From positions 1-60,396 of the forward strand of contig CATXTO010000010.1 in NCBI GenBank assembly GCA_958402445.1: a stretch of DNA of 60,396 nt, given 5' to 3'. This DNA comes from an uncultured Eubacteriales bacterium (GTDB taxonomy: Bacteria > Bacillota > Clostridia > Oscillospirales > Oscillospiraceae). The notes below the pieces were generated by a model, which saw nothing but the letters and a program-made list of their open reading frames with translations, searched no databases and was not told the DNA's origin. The position numbers and the translations under genes are program-made. This document shows, in pieces, positions 1 through 8,975 of this stretch. The first letter of the stretch is position 1, and each line of letters starts with the position of its first letter.

Positions 1-2
1 AG

Positions 3-3000
3 CGGGTGACCCAGATTGAGGTCTCCACCGCGGAGCCCTACGTGGAGTTCGGCATCTACGGGGACAAATCCGTGGGTATGGAGCTGGATCGGGCCGTGGC
101 TTCTGCCGGCACCTTGCTTCAGGCGGGTGAGGTCTGCATCCTCTCTGATTTTCAAGAGGATGTCACCGTGACCTATACCACTAAGCGAATGACCATGCGG
201 GTGAATTTCGTGGTGGATTATGGCACGGTGGAAACGCCGCAGCACGTGACCTGGGGCGCTTGTGCGGAACAGCCGGTGGCGACCCGCACCGGCTTCCATA
301 TCGAGGGCTGGTATTACGACCCGGACTTTACCAGACCCTATGATTTCTCCACGCCGGTGCAGGAGAATCTGACCCTGTACGGCAAGTGGGCGATTACCTA
401 TTACACCGTCAACTTTTACGTGCGTGGCGCGCTTTACCATACCCAGACGCTCCGGTATGGAACCACCGTGTCATTACCGGATACCAGACCGCAGCCCGCG
501 GACGGGTATGTATTCAACGGCTGGTATGAGGACGAGGCCTGTACCACCCGCTACCAACCGGCACAGATTTACAGCGATTTGAATCTGTACGCCGGATGGA
601 AAGAGGCAACCCTGGAAGCTGTGTATCTCAGCGGCAATGGTTCAGACGAGAACACCGGCATGTCCGCCGACGATGCGGTGGCCACCTTCGCCAAGGCCAA
701 GGAGCTGCTGGCAGAGGCCTCGCAACAGATTATCTTGATTTCCGGCATGGTGACGGTAACGGGGACGGAGCTCTGGTCCCTGGCGGAGTATCCCAACGCC
801 CGGGTGGTCCGGGACAGCAGCTTTACCTCCACCAACTCCAACACCGGCTTCATGGTAAAGGTGGATAAGGGCGCCAAGCTGACCCTGGAGCACATTACCA
901 TCGACGGCGGCGGGGTCTACTGGGAGCAGGTCACGGGAGAGCCGCTGATTTCCTATACGCCCGTGGCCATGCGCGGGGACTTCAATCAGATGTTAGGGCC
1001 CACGCTGATCCTCAACGACGGCGCGGTCATTACCGGCGGATACACCAAGAGCACCACGGTGCCAGCGGGGGCAATCTCCATGCAGGGCAATTGCAATGTC
1101 CTGGAAATGAACCCGGGCGCAAAGATTACCGGAAACCGAGGCGGCAATGTGGGCGCGATTTCCATGAACAGCGTGGGTGGGCGCATTACCATGAACGGCG
1201 GCGAGATTACGAACAACGTATCCCAAGCCGTCTCCACCTCCACGGTGCTGCGGTATGGCTGCGCTATGGACTTGGCCGGCGGGTCTGAGGCCCGCGCGCA
1301 GGTCATCCTCAAGGCGGGCGCGGTAATCTCGGGCAATGTGGGGAACCTGAACGTGGGCTGCGGCGGCGTTGCCATGAGCTCCAATGTGGACTTTTTGCTG
1401 GACGGGGCCACCATCACCGGGAATCGCGGCGGCGCGGCTGGCGGTATCATGGTCAGCTGCGGCGGCACCAACGCCGGGTCCAACCCGGTTTGTACCTTGA
1501 AATCCGGCGCTATTTCCGGCAATACCTCAGTCAATGACACGGGCGACGACATCAGCGTGATGCATGCCAATACCAAGCTGGTGTTCGCCTGTGAAAAGGA
1601 TGCGCTGGAGATGAATACGCCGATTTACAACGTAGCGCCCACGGCCGCCTACCCATGCCAGGTCTACCTGTCGGTGCCTGCGGCGCAGGTTCCAGGTCTC
1701 ACGGTGGCCCGGGACGGATATCAATTGGACCAAATCCTGGTAATGGGCTTGGATTATACCCTCACGGAGGCGGATCGAGAGACAGTGACCTTCTCCGGAA
1801 TGACGGATTGGTACCGCGCAGCCCTGGACGCGGAGCAGAACGCCATGGTGGTGCAGGCCAGTCATACCGTGGGCTGTGGGGTTTACCTGGCCGGTAACGG
1901 CGAGGACAGCAACGACGGTCTGAGCATGGAGTCTCCAGTAGCCACCTTTGCCCGCGCCAAGGAAATCCTCAAGAAAAACGCCTCCGCCACCCGGGACAAT
2001 GTGATTTATATCCTGGGAGACTCCAGCAAGTACAGTGAGCTCACGGTGACGGGTAACGAGACCTGGAGCCTGGAGGATGTGCCCAACGCCTATGTGCAGC
2101 GGCAGGAGGACACCAGCCTGGTAATGGTGTATGTCACTGGGACCCTGACACTGGAGAACATTACCATAGACGGAAACCGCTATTATATGAAACAAGCCCA
2201 GGGCGGGAGTCTCTTCCGTCTGTCAGACTCGGGCACGTTGAACATGAAGTCCGGCGCAGTTTTGCAGAATACGAAAGCGGGCGGCGTGGGCGCGTTTATT
2301 CAGCTCAATGACGCCGCCACCCTGAATGTATACGACGGCGCGAAAATCTGGGGCGGCGGTGGCAACACGCCTACGGCCTCGCCTGGTATGGTGGATGTGA
2401 ACGACACATCTGTGGTCAACGTGTACGGGGGCGAGTTTGTAGACAGCGAGATGCGAGCCTTCAGTCTCTTCGACACCAGCGTGCTGAACTTCTACAATGG
2501 AAGAGTTGCCAACTGCTCGGTCCCCGGCGGCGGTGCGGTGTTCTATCTCAATGGCGCTGCCAACCAGAGCACCATCCATGTTTACGACGGTGTGTTTGAA
2601 AACAACCGGATCACTGGCAGCGGCAATACGTACATCGGCGCGATCCTGTACGCCTTTACAACCTGCAACGTGAACTTCTACGGCGGCACTTTCCGGAACA
2701 ACGTCTGTCTGCCCAATCCCATGGCCAACGGCTTTGGCTGTTATTGCGGCGGCGGCAGCTTTATCAAGGATTTTGGCGTGAATTTTGCGCCGAAGGATGG
2801 GAAGGTCTTGGATTTCACGGGCCAGCCGGTGTACCTGAAGGGAACCGTGGCAAGCTGCAAGGTCGGCGCCGCGCTGACTGGAAATTTGGAGCTGTATTTC
2901 GAGACGGCGCCAGCGGCGGGCCGCGTGGCCGTGGTGGGGAACGGCTATACCCTGACCCAAGCGGATCTGGCAAAGATCACCTGCCGGAACGAGGGCGTGA

Positions 3001-3047
3001 CTCTGGTTCTGGACCAGGCAAATAACCAAATTGTAGTGGGAGGGTAA
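3..3047 (+). CDS. Large repeat-rich surface protein, 3' part (InlB-type B repeats plus two beta-helix modules)
   Basis: Open to the left window edge, so the true start lies outside; the GTG at 6 has no visible ribosome binding site. About the first 65 residues are unassigned. Two Listeria-Bacteroides (InlB B) repeats follow at roughly residues 65-200, recognised by the W-Y-x-D/E and L-Y-A/G-W-K patterns (GYVFNGWYEDEA). Then come two homologous beta-helix-like modules. Each opens with V-Y-L-x-G-N-G-x-D and a P/A-V-A-T-F-A-x-A-K-E run, then T-G-x-E-x-W-S-L and L-x-I-T-I-D-G. The body is rich in N-G-G and G-N repeats typical of right-handed helices. No SLH, LPXTG or transmembrane anchor is seen at the C terminus. 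Probably a secreted adhesin or polysaccharide-binding protein; its function is not known. A terminator follows 42 bases later. Confidence 0.8.
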   Translation, partial: RVTQIEVSTAEPYVEFGIYGDKSVGMELDRAVASAGTLLQAGEVCILSDFQEDVTVTYTTKRMTMRVNFVVDYGTVETPQHVTWGACAEQPVATRTGFHIEGWYYDPDFTRPYDFSTPVQENLTLYGKWAITYYTVNFYVRGALYHTQTLRYGTTVSLPDTRPQPADGYVFNGWYEDEACTTRYQPAQIYSDLNLYAGWKEATLEAVYLSGNGSDENTGMSADDAVATFAKAKELLAEASQQIILISGMVTVTGTELWSLAEYPNARVVRDSSFTSTNSNTGFMVKVDKGAKLTLEHITIDGGGVYWEQVTGEPLISYTPVAMRGDFNQMLGPTLILNDGAVITGGYTKSTTVPAGAISMQGNCNVLEMNPGAKITGNRGGNVGAISMNSVGGRITMNGGEITNNVSQAVSTSTVLRYGCAMDLAGGSEARAQVILKAGAVISGNVGNLNVGCGGVAMSSNVDFLLDGATITGNRGGAAGGIMVSCGGTNAGSNPVCTLKSGAISGNTSVNDTGDDISVMHANTKLVFACEKDALEMNTPIYNVAPTAAYPCQVYLSVPAAQVPGLTVARDGYQLDQILVMGLDYTLTEADRETVTFSGMTDWYRAALDAEQNAMVVQASHTVGCGVYLAGNGEDSNDGLSMESPVATFARAKEILKKNASATRDNVIYILGDSSKYSELTVTGNETWSLEDVPNAYVQRQEDTSLVMVYVTGTLTLENITIDGNRYYMKQAQGGSLFRLSDSGTLNMKSGAVLQNTKAGGVGAFIQLNDAATLNVYDGAKIWGGGGNTPTASPGMVDVNDTSVVNVYGGEFVDSEMRAFSLFDTSVLNFYNGRVANCSVPGGGAVFYLNGAANQSTIHVYDGVFENNRITGSGNTYIGAILYAFTTCNVNFYGGTFRNNVCLPNPMANGFGCYCGGGSFIKDFGVNFAPKDGKVLDFTGQPVYLKGTVASCKVGAALTGNLELYFETAPAAGRVAVVGNGYTLTQADLAKITCRNEGVTLVLDQANNQIVVGG

Positions 3048-3088
3048 GCGGTCCGGCGCATCCGAGGCAAGGAAGCCTACCACAAACA

Positions 3089-3124
3089 ATGGGTCCCCGG
3101 GATATCCCGGGGACCCATTTTCGT
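3089..3124 (+). terminator. Intrinsic terminator of the surface-protein gene
   Basis: Perfect inverted repeat with ATGGGTCCCCGGG arms (3089-3118), followed by TTTTCG. It sits 42 bases after the stop codon. Confidence 0.75.
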
Positions 3125-3203
3125 TCACGCAATTGCAGGTTAAAGAGAAAGCGCCCCCTCGGGAATGCCGATGCGAGGCGGGGTCCCATGTTCGAAAGAC
3201 CGC

Positions 3204-3375
3204 TGTAGGGGCGAGCTGTGCTCGCCCGCCGTATTCATAGGGTAATCATTCGACTTCTGTAGTCTCAACCCGGTAGGTTCCCAAGCGGGCGGCCGCAGGT
3301 CGTCCCTACGATCTCATTTTCAAAAGATTTCTGTAGGGTGAGCTGTGCTCGCCCGCGGGCGGCCCCAGGCCGCCA
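3204..3375. repeat. Short palindromic intergenic repeats, cluster 1
   Basis: Gap 3048-3436 has no convincing gene. It holds three units of the dispersed palindromic family: GGGCGAGC-tgt-GCTCGCCC near 3210, a GGCGGCCGCAGGTCGTCCC variant near 3290, and GTGAGCTGTGCTCGCCC near 3338 joined to GGCGGCCCCAGGCCGCC. See the separate finding on arm covariation. Confidence 0.75.
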
Positions 3376-3436
3376 TGACCCCATCCAAACGGCGCATCCT
3401 CAGTGCGGGCCTTTTGACAGGTTTCAACGCCGTGAT

Positions 3437-5638
3437 TTAAAACAGGACCAGCACCCAGCGATAATAAAGCCGCTTCCACCAGGCGGCCTGCTGAAGATGC
3501 GCCAACAAAGCGGTTTCTTGGGCCCGGAAGAGCGCCAACTCCTCCGATGTGATCGGATGCTGGCTGAATCTGGCCTTCATGGCCGTCGCCTCCAGCTCCG
3601 CCGGTAGCGCATGTCCCGACTGTCTGGCCAAGCGGCTCAAATGCTGCCAAATCGCCAGGGCCTGGCTGTTCCTGGTTCCGGCTGCCCGCTTCCGGCGGCG
3701 AAGCCAGAGTATGACTAGCCTGCGCAATACAATGGCTGAGACCGCCGCGCCCAGCCCCGCGAAAAGCCAGCCCAGCCAATTTGCGGAGGCGGCGGGCTTA
3801 TCCTGGTCAGTAGCATGCGACGCGGTGGGCTCCTGCGCCGTTTGGTCCGGCTGCGCCGGCCGCGTTGCCGTGGCCCCAGGGGCAGATTCCGTAGCTTCCG
3901 GATTTGGGCTGCCCTGCCCGGCGGTATCCGACACGCCCCCCGCAGGCGTGGCCTCCAGGGGCAGCCAGCCCACTCCGGGAACGTAATACTCCGCCCAGGC
4001 GTGGGCGTTGTCCACGGTGACCGAGGTCCATTGATCCGCCTGGGCGTAGACTACATAGCCGCTGACGAAACGGGCCGGGAGTCCCAGAGCCCGGAGCATG
4101 GCGACGCAGGCGGAGGCGAAGTGAACGCAGTAGCCGGTCTCGCTGTCCTGCAAAAACCAGACCGCAAAATCAGAACCCCGGGGCATCCGAGCTGTGTTGA
4201 GATCGTAATTCGCGGAATCCCGGACGTAAGCCGCCACGGCCTCCGGCAAGTCCTTATAGGAAAGCTCGGTAAGTCCGGCCTGGTCCGCCAGTTCCCGCAG
4301 GGCGGCGTCCGTGCCCTCCGGCAGTTGGGTATAGACCTGCTGGACGCGGTTGGCATACGGCCGGTCCAGGTCCAGGAGTTCCCCGCTGAGCTCCGGCAGG
4401 TAAGAATTCAGAATGACAGTTTGCGAACCAAAGACCATTCTGAAGGCCTCCTCCAGCTCCGGCCATAGCTGGTAGGAGATGGTGTACGCTCGCAAGCCGT
4501 CCGGATTGGACAGCCTGGCATCCAGCTCTGAGCGGCCGATTTCCGGCAATTCGGTCAGATAGTATGGGGTATACAGCACCTCCTCTTTGTTGCGGGTTCG
4601 CAGGGAGATCGTCTCCTCCACGGGTTCGTACAGGCCCTGTAATAGATTTGTGGACAGCAGCAAGCCCTCGGCGGGATCCGCCAGGTCGCTGAAATCCGAT
4701 GCCGGCAGGGACTCCCATCTGGTCCCGGTGTAGGTTCCATACGCGGCGCCCCGCAGGTAGACGATTCCAGAGGATTGGGCCAGCACCTCCAGCGCCGGCC
4801 GCCCGGTTTTCTGCCGGGGACCGGTTACACTCAAATTGATGGCGTTGGGGTCTGAGGAGCCGCCGATAGACAGGTGCAAATTGCCCTCGCCATCAAACTC
4901 AAAGGGAAAAGTCCGCACAAACCAATCCGCCAGGGATTGCTGCATTTGATCTGCGTCAGCGGACCTGGTATAGGTCCGCTGCGGAACGGCCAAGCAAATT
5001 CCCACAATGAGAGCGGCCACCGGGAGCAGAAGCCCCAGGGTGAGAAACGCGCCGTCCCCGCCGCTACGCCGTCGGGTGTTTTGCGTCAGGAGCAGCAGGC
5101 AGGCGGCGCCCAGCAGCGTCAGCAGGCACCAGGTGCTGGGCGGCGTGTCCACCACCACCACGCATAAAATGAGCGGCAGGACCGAGAAAAGCAGGGCTGG
5201 AACAGCAGTCTGGCGCCGCAGTACGGTCCACGCGGTCATGCAGGTTAGAAACGCCTCCAAGGTCAGAAACACCAGCGTACTGTCCCCGGTTTCCTTGGGC
5301 AGCCATGCTGGAAGGTATAAATCCGGGTAGGCCTTGCTATAGAGCGTAGTGATATTGGTATAAAGGAGCCGGAGTCCATTTTGAAAGGCGGGCCAAACCA
5401 GCAGCGTCAATGCGCCCAACCACAAAAGCCATACCAGCAGGACGCAAACCCAAGCCCGGCGAAGCCGGAACAGAAGCGACCAAAATAGGGCCAGCAGCAC
5501 GCAGGCGAACAGCACAACCGGCTGCTGGGCCGGGATGTGGAAGGCTGTCAGCAGACAGAACGCACTGCCCCCGGCCAGACCGAGACTGAGCAAAACGGAG
5601 GAGAGAAGGGACAAAAACGGCGCGCCGCTTTTCTTCAT
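3437..5638 (-). CDS. Membrane transglutaminase-like protein (TgpA type)
   Basis: 733 residues from the ATG at 5638. A longer reading from 5740 would overlap the upstream gene by over 100 bases and is not needed. The first ~210 residues hold about seven membrane segments. A long extracytoplasmic part follows with the transglutaminase core: Cys~504 (TGYCVHFASACVAMLR), His~546 (NAHAWAEYY) and Glu~562 (LPLEATP), where the family usually has Asp. A Pro/Thr/Ala-rich linker, one more membrane segment (WLGWLFAGLGAAVSAIVL) and a cytoplasmic tail follow. The start overlaps the stop of the DUF58 gene (ATGA), so the two are probably translationally coupled. It is the third gene of the MoxR-DUF58-transglutaminase unit. 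Its substrate is unknown; envelope protein processing is an inference. Confidence 0.88.
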   Translation of the reverse strand: MKKSGAPFLSLLSSVLLSLGLAGGSAFCLLTAFHIPAQQPVVLFACVLLALFWSLLFRLRRAWVCVLLVWLLWLGALTLLVWPAFQNGLRLLYTNITTLYSKAYPDLYLPAWLPKETGDSTLVFLTLEAFLTCMTAWTVLRRQTAVPALLFSVLPLILCVVVVDTPPSTWCLLTLLGAACLLLLTQNTRRRSGGDGAFLTLGLLLPVAALIVGICLAVPQRTYTRSADADQMQQSLADWFVRTFPFEFDGEGNLHLSIGGSSDPNAINLSVTGPRQKTGRPALEVLAQSSGIVYLRGAAYGTYTGTRWESLPASDFSDLADPAEGLLLSTNLLQGLYEPVEETISLRTRNKEEVLYTPYYLTELPEIGRSELDARLSNPDGLRAYTISYQLWPELEEAFRMVFGSQTVILNSYLPELSGELLDLDRPYANRVQQVYTQLPEGTDAALRELADQAGLTELSYKDLPEAVAAYVRDSANYDLNTARMPRGSDFAVWFLQDSETGYCVHFASACVAMLRALGLPARFVSGYVVYAQADQWTSVTVDNAHAWAEYYVPGVGWLPLEATPAGGVSDTAGQGSPNPEATESAPGATATRPAQPDQTAQEPTASHATDQDKPAASANWLGWLFAGLGAAVSAIVLRRLVILWLRRRKRAAGTRNSQALAIWQHLSRLARQSGHALPAELEATAMKARFSQHPITSEELALFRAQETALLAHLQQAAWWKRLYYRWVLVLF

Positions 5639-6588
5639 AGCCGCGCCTCCTTTCCCTGGGGCAGGATATGATAGTGCCAAAAGGCGTCTCCGGTCCAGTC
5701 CTGCGCCGTAAGCGCCTCCTCCGCCGGCGTGGCGCGGCACAGCCGGTCCACCAGAAGCTCCAACTGTGCCCGTTCCTCTACGGAGGCGGCGAAATATCCG
5801 CCCGCCGCGGCCCAGTGGACCAGATGGCTGATCTCATGGTCCAGAAGGTAGCCGGAGAGCCAGTACAGCTGGTCCAGCACGCCGTCCAGGTCCTCCGGGC
5901 TCCCCCGCAGGTCCAGCGTCAGCAGCACCGGATTTCGATCCGGCTCCTGCGCCTCCCGGATGATGGGCCGATCCGTTTTGGCCGTAAGCTTCCAATGGAC
6001 CTCCCGGAGGCTGTCGCCCGGCCGGTAATCCCGCAGCTCGTGGGCTTCGGAGAATCCGCCGCCGGGCTTGGGCCGGTAGGAGAGCACCTGGAGCTGAGAC
6101 AGGTTGGGCAAGGGAGCCGGGGGCTGCGGTATGGGCAGCACGACGGTTTCCACATGGCCGGGACAGCGTCGGGGCAGGCGGAACAGGCCCAGGTAGTCAT
6201 AGACCCGCACCTTTTCCAGAGAGCAGATCAGGCGGCCACAGTGCACGGTGGGCAGAACGGTGCTCCACTGGTTGCCGGAGCAAATTTTGAGGAGAACTCT
6301 ACCCCCAGTAAATCCCGCCTGGAGCCGAATCCGGGCCCGGTAGGCAGGACAGGGCAGGGGACAGGAAACCCGGACCCAGGCCTTGGCGGCGGTCCCCCGG
6401 CGCACGGTGGCGTCTGCGTTCAGGGTCAGCCGGAACTGAAGCATAGCCGGCAGGCTCACCAGCAGGGAGAGCCAGGGCAGGCATAGCAGAAGCAGTAGCA
6501 GGTACCAGGAGAACCAGGCGTAGAAAAAGCAGTAAAAGACCAGGCCGCCTGCCAGAGCGGCCAGATACAAAAGCCGATTCCGCAGCAT
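5635..6588 (-). CDS. DUF58 protein
   Basis: 317 residues. Two hydrophobic segments at residues ~5-45 anchor it in the membrane. The DUF58 core is recognised by YRPGDSLREVHWKLTAKT at about residues 195-215, the most conserved motif of the family, followed by a vWA-like stretch (NPVLLTLDLRGSPEDL). Three bases separate it from moxR, and its stop overlaps the transglutaminase start. DUF58 proteins usually pair with MoxR ATPases, and the pair is thought to act as a chaperone or remodelling system for membrane complexes. The target here is unknown. Confidence 0.88.
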   Translation of the reverse strand: MLRNRLLYLAALAGGLVFYCFFYAWFSWYLLLLLLCLPWLSLLVSLPAMLQFRLTLNADATVRRGTAAKAWVRVSCPLPCPAYRARIRLQAGFTGGRVLLKICSGNQWSTVLPTVHCGRLICSLEKVRVYDYLGLFRLPRRCPGHVETVVLPIPQPPAPLPNLSQLQVLSYRPKPGGGFSEAHELRDYRPGDSLREVHWKLTAKTDRPIIREAQEPDRNPVLLTLDLRGSPEDLDGVLDQLYWLSGYLLDHEISHLVHWAAAGGYFAASVEERAQLELLVDRLCRATPAEEALTAQDWTGDAFWHYHILPQGKEARL

Positions 6589-6591
6589 GGT

Positions 6592-7521
6592 TCAGGCCAG
6601 GCGGGGGGCCGCAATGGCCTTGAGAAGTTCCTCCAGGATGGTCCGGCCCGTCAAGCCTCGGGCGTCCGCCTCCGGCGACAGCAGAAGCCGATGCACCACG
6701 GTGTCGCAGAAAACGGTCTGCACGTCCGCGGGCAGCACATAATCCCGTCCGTTTAAAAAGGCGATGGACTTTGCCATGGCCGTAACAGACAATGTGGCAC
6801 GAGGACTGGCCCCCCGCAGGATCGCCGGGTGACTGCGCGTCGCGCCAATGAGCGTGACCACATAGTCCACGACCTCATCCTTGACGTAGACCGCCGCGGC
6901 CTGATCCTGCAGCTCCAGAAGCTGCGGCAAAGGCAGAACCTGCTGAATCTTCTGCAGGGGGTTGCCATCCTGCCGGCGCAGAACCATGTTGCGTTCGTCC
7001 TTCGGCGCAGGATACCCCATGGACAGCCGGATGGTGAAACGGTCCATTTGGCTGTCCGGCAGGAGCTGCGTACCCGCAGCCCCCACTGGATTTTGGGTAG
7101 CAATGACGGTAAAGGGCTGGGGGATGGGATGGGTCTGGCCGTCCACCGTGACCTGGCCCTCCTCCATAGCCTCCAACAGGGCCGATTGGGTGCGGGAGGT
7201 AGCCCGGTTCAGTTCGTCGGCCAGAAAGAGATTACACAAAACCGCGCCGGGCTGATAGGTCATGGCGCCGGTTTGCTTGTCATAGATGGAGTAGCCAGTC
7301 ACATCGGAGGGCAGCACGTCGGGTGTGAACTGAACCCGGCCATACCGAAGTCCCAGGGCACGGGAAAACGCCAGGGCCAGGGTGGTTTTACCCACGCCTG
7401 GAATATCCTCCAGCAGGATGTGGCCCCGGGCCAAAATGGTGGCCAGGACCCACAGGAGAACCCGATCCTTTCCCACCACGGCTTTCCGGACCTCGCCCAT
7501 GATTTTCTGCGCGTACTGCAT
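6592..7521 (-). CDS. MoxR-family AAA ATPase
   Basis: 309 residues, the usual MoxR length. Walker A is GVGKTTLALAF at about residues 38-48, Walker B LFLADELNRA near 100 and sensor 1 ATQNPVG near 141; the AAA lid domain fills the C-terminal third. The ATG is preceded by GGGAGG at 7 bases. It is first gene of a three-gene minus-strand operon and has a good promoter just upstream. MoxR ATPases use ATP to remodel or load partner proteins, and the partner here should be the DUF58 protein. Family assignment is certain; the physiological role is not. Confidence 0.93.
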   Translation of the reverse strand: MQYAQKIMGEVRKAVVGKDRVLLWVLATILARGHILLEDIPGVGKTTLALAFSRALGLRYGRVQFTPDVLPSDVTGYSIYDKQTGAMTYQPGAVLCNLFLADELNRATSRTQSALLEAMEEGQVTVDGQTHPIPQPFTVIATQNPVGAAGTQLLPDSQMDRFTIRLSMGYPAPKDERNMVLRRQDGNPLQKIQQVLPLPQLLELQDQAAAVYVKDEVVDYVVTLIGATRSHPAILRGASPRATLSVTAMAKSIAFLNGRDYVLPADVQTVFCDTVVHRLLLSPEADARGLTGRTILEELLKAIAAPRLA

Positions 7522-7554
7522 ATGGTGTCCTCCCTTTTTGGTTCACATAAAACA

Positions 7555-7583
7555 AGTATACCACCGGATAGTCTTCAGGGCAA
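7555..7583 (-). promoter_or_regulatory. Promoter of the MoxR operon
   Basis: On the minus strand, TTGCCC (7583-7578) and TATACT (7560-7555) are 17 bases apart, about 34 bases before the moxR ATG. Confidence 0.6.
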
Positions 7584-7689
7584 CCGGAGTTTCTGAAATT
7601 TTGGAAAAGAAAACGTGGCAGCCAGGTCGTCTCCGCGCAAGCGGGACCGGTTTGGGTTTTGTTTTTCTGAGTGACTTTCCGCAACGGGA

Positions 7690-7822
7690 AGTAGGGGCGA
7701 CCTGTGGTCGCCCGCCAGTAGGTTGGGTACCGCCTATGTCGCGGGGTTTACGGGCAAGCACAGCTCGCCCCTTGGGGATGAAAATCGATGGTGCGATGTA
7801 GAGGCGGCCTGTGGCCGCCACA
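7690..7822. repeat. Short palindromic intergenic repeats, cluster 2
   Basis: Three units of the dispersed family: GGGCGACC-tgt-GGTCGCCC near 7696, an inverted GGGCAAGCACAGCTCGCCCC unit near 7752, and GGCGGCC-tgt-GGCCGCC near 7803. They fill the gap between the moxR promoter and the mntP terminator; no gene is seen. Confidence 0.75.
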
Positions 7823-7867
7823 GGTGTGAAGGAAACTGGGGAGGTATTTGTCCATTCAGGCGGACTT

Positions 7868-7905
7868 AAAAAACCCCGCGGCCCGGAATAGACCGGGCCG
7901 CGGGG
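7868..7905 (-). terminator. Intrinsic terminator downstream of mntP
   Basis: Stem of 13 perfect pairs (CCCCGCGGCCCGG, 7874-7886 with 7893-7905). Read on the minus strand it is followed by TTTTTTAAG. It lies about 100 bases beyond the mntP stop. Confidence 0.8.
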
Positions 7906-7926
7906 AAAAGAAAAGGAGGTGAAGAA

Positions 7927-8058
7927 ATGAAAAACGAATTCCTATCTATAAGATACCGGATAAATGTGAACAAAAAAAGTGAGAAAGTATTAAAGATGTG
8001 TGAAGTGCTTAAAAAACACCCAGATGCTCCAAGAGAATTTTCAGTCCCAGGAGAATGA
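7927..8058 (+). CDS. Possible 43-residue small protein antisense to the 3' end of mntP
   Basis: The ATG at 7927 is preceded by a perfect AAAGGAGGTG with ideal spacing. The reading frame encodes a basic, Lys-rich peptide (begins MKNEFLSIRYRINVNKK, ends SVPGE). Its last 50 bases overlap the 3' end of mntP on the opposite strand. It is richer in A+T than its neighbours. No promoter is clear: the bases before the Shine-Dalgarno are the mntP terminator hairpin. I do not recognise the peptide. It could be a real small gene or a chance ribosome-binding-site-like sequence. Confidence 0.35.
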   Translation: MKNEFLSIRYRINVNKKSEKVLKMCEVLKKHPDAPREFSVPGE

Positions 8059-8605
8059 GAATTGCACCGCCGGTGAACTCTGCCTTCTTTTCAAATCGGG
8101 CGCCGACGCGATTGCCAATCCGCACGCCTAGGGCGGAAAAGAAGAAGGTTGTCACGCCGATGAGTGTAATGGCAAGCCAGATGTTGGAGGGGTTGAACCG
8201 GCCGTCCGTCACCAGGGGCAGCGTCACCCCTGCCACCAGGGAAATACCGGCGGCCAAGGCGTCTATGCTGGTGGCTACCGCCATGACCAGCATGGTTTTG
8301 GCCGACAGGTCTGAAGAGACCTCTTCCTCCTCACCGGTCAAAGCCTCCCGTATCATATTCCCGCCGATGATCAGCAGAAGCAGAAAGGCGATCCAATGAT
8401 CGAAGGCCTCAATGGCATGTGCAAAGGAATTTGCCAGCATGAAACCCAGCAGCGGCATCAGGGCCTGAAATCCGCCAAACCATACGCCGACCCAACAGGC
8501 CTTGCGCAGCGTCGCTTGCTTCATGGCCAGACCCTTACAAATGGCTACGGCGAAAGCATCCATGGAAAGCCCTACGGCTAGGACCAAAAGCTCTAAAATA
8601 TGCAT
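8009..8605 (-). CDS. mntP: MntP-type manganese efflux pump
   Basis: 198 residues from the ATG at 8605, chosen because AGGAGG stands 6 bases upstream; the TTG at 8623 and the ATG at 8611 overlap or touch that site. Six membrane helices are expected. Family hallmarks are the paired acidic motifs GLSMDAFAVAICKG near the start and ATSIDALAAGIS in the middle, which mark the two halves of the MntP repeat. It exports Mn2+ from the cytoplasm. It is monocistronic, with its own promoter and terminator. The leader lacks the recognisable yybP-ykoY manganese riboswitch core often found before this gene. Confidence 0.92.
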   Translation of the reverse strand: MHILELLVLAVGLSMDAFAVAICKGLAMKQATLRKACWVGVWFGGFQALMPLLGFMLANSFAHAIEAFDHWIAFLLLLIIGGNMIREALTGEEEEVSSDLSAKTMLVMAVATSIDALAAGISLVAGVTLPLVTDGRFNPSNIWLAITLIGVTTFFFSALGVRIGNRVGARFEKKAEFTGGAILILLGLKILLEHLGVF

Positions 8606-8754
8606 ATCCATCCTCCTGCGCAATCAACCGGCGCAGAAAAAAATGAACCTACCTGCCAATCCAGATAAGTTCCTCATGACCTGTAAAAGCCGACGACAGC
8701 TCCAGAGCGCGGCGGCCCGCGCCAGGGCACCGGCGGCGTCTGAAACTGAGGAAC

Positions 8755-8783
8755 ATTTTACCATGGGGAAAAGTGCTTGTCAA
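8755..8783 (-). promoter_or_regulatory. Promoter of mntP
   Basis: TTGACA (8783-8778), 17-base spacer, TAAAAT (8760-8755) on the minus strand, predicting a start near 8748 and a leader of about 140 nt. Just before the ribosome binding site the leader has a small hairpin (CTGCGC/GCGCAG, around 8623-8643) that could partly hide the AGGAGG. Confidence 0.75.
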
Positions 8784-8810
8784 GGAGAAACGGCGCGCCT
8801 CCCCCGCCGC

Positions 8811-8846
8811 AAAAAACGGTGAGCCGAGAACGCAGTTCCCGGCTCA
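8811..8846 (-). terminator. Terminator of the DUF1538/PII-like operon
   Basis: TGAGCC/GGCTCA hairpin (8820-8846), extended by GAAC/GTTC. On the minus strand it is followed by ACCGTTTTTTG. It lies about 130 bases after the PII-like stop; nothing else is seen in 8850-8975. Confidence 0.65.
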
Positions 8847-8975
8847 TTTTGCCCGCCGAAGTCCGGCCAAAAATAGGCTCGTCCGCTGGGGAGTGCCCGT
8901 CCGGCAGTAGGGTCTGTGGGGATATGTCTGCTGTCGCGGAAAAGCCGGGGACGCTGACAAGGCTGATAGCGCCTC

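Noticed and set aside
8606..8760. Manganese (yybP-ykoY) riboswitch in the mntP leader
   Set aside because: The conserved GGGGAGUA loop and its partner are missing. An 8-base inverted repeat (TGAGGAAC/GTTCCTCA) is present, but its outer arm lies upstream of the predicted transcription start.
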